NCBI RefSeq assembly: GCF_003031265.1
Contig: NZ_CP019966.1
Span: 124,001-188,000 of the forward strand
Origin: Rhodopseudomonas palustris
GTDB taxonomy: Bacteria > Pseudomonadota > Alphaproteobacteria > Rhizobiales > Xanthobacteraceae
Length of the DNA: 64,000 nt
Direction: 5' to 3'
Shown: positions 62,158-64,000 of the stretch, in pieces
How positions within the stretch are numbered: position 1 is the first letter of the stretch
Layout: each line of letters starts with the position of its first letter
The notes under the pieces: generated by a model
What the model saw: the letters and a program-made list of their open reading frames with translations, nothing else
Told to the model about the DNA's origin: nothing
Databases searched by the model: none
Program-made: the position numbers and the translations under genes

Positions 62158-63530
62158 TGCGCAAGACTTCGGTAATCCTCCTCAGCGCCGTCACCGGTGC
62201 CGCGCTGACACTTTTCGTCACCCAACCTCGCACGATGCTGATGGGCGCCACCGCTCGCGCCGCCACCTCCGACACCTACCGCCAGCTCAATCTGTTCGGC
62301 GACGTGTTCGAGCGGGTGCGCAGCGACTACGTCGAGAAGCCGGACGATTCCAAGCTGATCGAATCCGCCATCAGCGGCATGCTGGCCGGTCTCGATCCGC
62401 ACTCCAGCTACATGGACGCCAAGAGCTTCCGTGACATGCAGGTGCAGACCCGCGGCGAATTCGGCGGTCTCGGCATCGAAGTCACCATGGAAGACGGCCT
62501 GATCAAGGTGGTGTCGCCGATCGACGATACCCCGGCGTCGAAGGCCGGCATCCTGGCCAACGACATCATCACCAATCTCGACGACGAGGCGGTGCAGGGC
62601 CTGACCCTGAACCAGGCGGTCGAGAAGATGCGCGGCCCGGTCAATACCAAGATCCGGCTGAAGATCGTCCGCAAGGGCCAGGACAACCCGATCGAAGTCA
62701 CGCTGGTGCGCGACAACATCCGTGTCCGCTCGGTGCGCGCGCGCGTCGAAGACAGCGACATCGGCTACATCCGCATCACCACCTTCAACGAGCAGACCAC
62801 CGAAGGGCTCAAGAAGGAGATCGCGAACCTCACCAACCAGATCGGCGCCGACAAGCTGAAAGGCTTCATCCTCGATCTGCGCAACAACCCGGGCGGCCTG
62901 CTCGAGGAAGCCGTGACGGTGTCGGACGCGTTCCTGGATCGCGGCGAAATCGTCTCGACCCGCGGCCGCAATGCCGAAGAGACCCAGCGCCGCTCCGCCC
63001 ATGCGGGCGACCTCACCAAGGGCAAGCCGGTGATCGTTCTGGTCAACGGCGGCTCGGCCTCCGCGTCGGAAATCGTCGCCGGTGCGCTGCAGGATCACAA
63101 GCGCGCCACCGTGGTCGGCACCCGTTCGTTCGGCAAGGGTTCGGTGCAGACCATCATTCCGCTCGGCTCCGGCAACGGCGCCCTGCGGCTGACGACGGCG
63201 CGCTACTACACGCCGTCGGGCAAGTCGATTCAGGCCAAGGGCATCACTCCGGATATCGAAGTGATGCAGGACGTGCCGGCCGACCTCAAGGCCCGGACCG
63301 ACACCAAGGGCGAAGCCTCGCTGCGCGGCCATCTGAAGGGCGCCGACGGCGACGAGAAGACCGGCTCGCAGTCCTACGTGCCGCCGGAAGCCAAGGACGA
63401 CAAGGCGCTGAAGGCCGCCGCCGATCTGCTGCACGGCATCAAGGTCAACGCTTCGGCTCCGGCCGACAAGCAGACCACCGGCGACAAGGCTGCGATCGAC
63501 AAGCCGGCCGGCAACAAGGCAGCGAACTGA
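62154..63530 (+). CDS. ctpA: Carboxy-terminal processing protease, S41 family
   Basis: The 458-residue exported serine protease has a signal-anchor near residues 5-30 and a PDZ domain (GEFGGLGIEVTMEDGLIKVVSPIDDTPA in outline). The S41 catalytic core has Ser in NGGSASASEIVAGALQDH and Lys in SFGKGSVQ. RLTTARYYTPSGKSIQAKGI follows. The C-terminal 60 residues are Lys/Ala/Asp-rich. Pairing with an EnvC-like gene is common and suggests a role in cell envelope remodelling. A terminator follows. Confidence 0.95.
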   Translation: MMRKTSVILLSAVTGAALTLFVTQPRTMLMGATARAATSDTYRQLNLFGDVFERVRSDYVEKPDDSKLIESAISGMLAGLDPHSSYMDAKSFRDMQVQTRGEFGGLGIEVTMEDGLIKVVSPIDDTPASKAGILANDIITNLDDEAVQGLTLNQAVEKMRGPVNTKIRLKIVRKGQDNPIEVTLVRDNIRVRSVRARVEDSDIGYIRITTFNEQTTEGLKKEIANLTNQIGADKLKGFILDLRNNPGGLLEEAVTVSDAFLDRGEIVSTRGRNAEETQRRSAHAGDLTKGKPVIVLVNGGSASASEIVAGALQDHKRATVVGTRSFGKGSVQTIIPLGSGNGALRLTTARYYTPSGKSIQAKGITPDIEVMQDVPADLKARTDTKGEASLRGHLKGADGDEKTGSQSYVPPEAKDDKALKAAADLLHGIKVNASAPADKQTTGDKAAIDKPAGNKAAN

Positions 63531-63560
63531 TCGCTCGTCTCAAGGTTGATGTATCTGCTG

Positions 63561-63588
63561 AAAGGGCGGCCTGCAGGCCGCCCTTTTT
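63561..63588 (+). terminator. Intrinsic terminator after ctpA
   Basis: AAGGGCGGCC and GGCCGCCCTT form a perfect 10-bp stem with a TGCA loop and a run of five T residues. It ends the rsfS-rlmH-envC-ctpA transcript. Confidence 0.95.
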
Positions 63589-63674
63589 GCTGGGTGGCCC
63601 TTCCTCACACGGCGTCCCTCGGCGGTCTCCGGGTGTGTCGTGCTATCGTCGCCTGCGACTGATTCGGGAGATCG

Positions 63675-64000
63675 TTGGCAGTGGCGGCGGACGAACTAAG
63701 CACCCCGCTGGGTCAGAAGCGGAACCGGTGGCAGCGGCTGCGCCATTACCGGCTGCCGTTCAACGCCACCCAAGGGGTTGCGGCGCTGCTCGGCCTGTTC
63801 GTGCTGGTGTTCCTCGGCTTCGCGCTGTTCGGCAATGATCCCTTTGGCGGCGAGCCGGTGGTGCGGGTCGAGATCAAACCAAGCCCGGAAGAGGCCAAGC
63901 AGACCTCGGCCGAAGCCGGGAAGGATCAAAGCGGCAAGCCGGAGAATGCTCCGGCGGCTGCCGCCGAGAAGAAGGATGCCGCTGAGTCGAAAGACGCGGC
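63675..64000 (+). CDS. Membrane-anchored protein, N-terminal part, probable divergent polysaccharide deacetylase (partial)
   Basis: The gene runs off the window. The N-terminus has DELSTPLGQKRNRW, then one membrane helix (GVAALLGLFVLVFLGFALF), then GNDPFGGEPVVRVEI and an Ala/Lys/Glu/Asp-rich linker. This start is typical of the divergent polysaccharide deacetylase family proteins found downstream of ctpA in alphaproteobacteria. The catalytic domain is not in view. TTG 63675 fits the GGGAG site best. GTG 63681 is the other candidate. Confidence 0.75.
   Translation, partial: MAVAADELSTPLGQKRNRWQRLRHYRLPFNATQGVAALLGLFVLVFLGFALFGNDPFGGEPVVRVEIKPSPEEAKQTSAEAGKDQSGKPENAPAAAAEKKDAAESKDA

Overview
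The window is one stretch of GC-rich alphaproteobacterial chromosome. It most resembles Rhodopseudomonas palustris or a close Bradyrhizobium-group relative. The grounds are a bacteriophytochrome, a chemotaxis operon, an aa3-type oxidase with a fused subunit I/III, a molybdenum-type regulator beside a TonB system, and the order rplU-rpmA-(acetyltransferase)-obgE-proB-proA-nadD-rsfS-rlmH-envC-ctpA. The species is inferred from gene content and codon bias only. No insertion sequence, prophage, integrase or CRISPR array was seen. Coding density is very high, and many neighbouring genes overlap by 4 bases (ATGA).

Layout. 1-590: the end of a probable FAD oxidoreductase, its terminator, and a small membrane protein. 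974-5376: rfbBCDA (dTDP-L-rhamnose synthesis) plus a putative glycosyltransferase. 5467-9379: a bacteriophytochrome whose H-box histidine is replaced by alanine, overlapping by 8 bases a K+ channel with two RCK domains. 9386-15349 (minus): an Ugp-type ABC importer followed by two GpdQ-like 274-residue phosphodiesterases, with a divergent LysR regulator. 16361-22692 (minus): a probable operon of a NuoF/GltD-like flavoprotein, a complete [FeFe]-hydrogenase and a three-gene NMT1/SsuA-type ABC importer. 22867-32730 (minus): a nine-gene chemotaxis operon, with a divergent HD-GYP response regulator. 34198-39482: a cytochrome oxidase with accessory membrane proteins.

39930-49932 is the most system-like region. 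A leftward operon (TrmO-like protein, FecB-type binding protein, FecCD-type permease, ATPase, DUF2478 protein, ModE) diverges from a rightward operon (TonB-dependent receptor, ExbB, ExbD, TonB). Together they supply every part needed to move a metal or metal chelate across both membranes. ModE and DUF2478 point to molybdate, tungstate or a Mo chelate rather than iron.

50046-64000 is mostly housekeeping. It holds tRNA-Ser(CGA), a ROK-like protein whose motifs occur in circularly permuted order, ribosomal proteins L21 and L27, two tiny tandem related genes, a DMT transporter, obgE, proline synthesis genes, nadD, rsfS, rlmH, a degenerate LytM protein, a CtpA protease, and the start of a membrane-anchored protein cut by the window edge.

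The observations most worth following are the phytochrome/K+ channel pair, the TonB/ModE metal-uptake locus, the hydrogenase operon carrying an ABC importer, and the permuted ROK protein.
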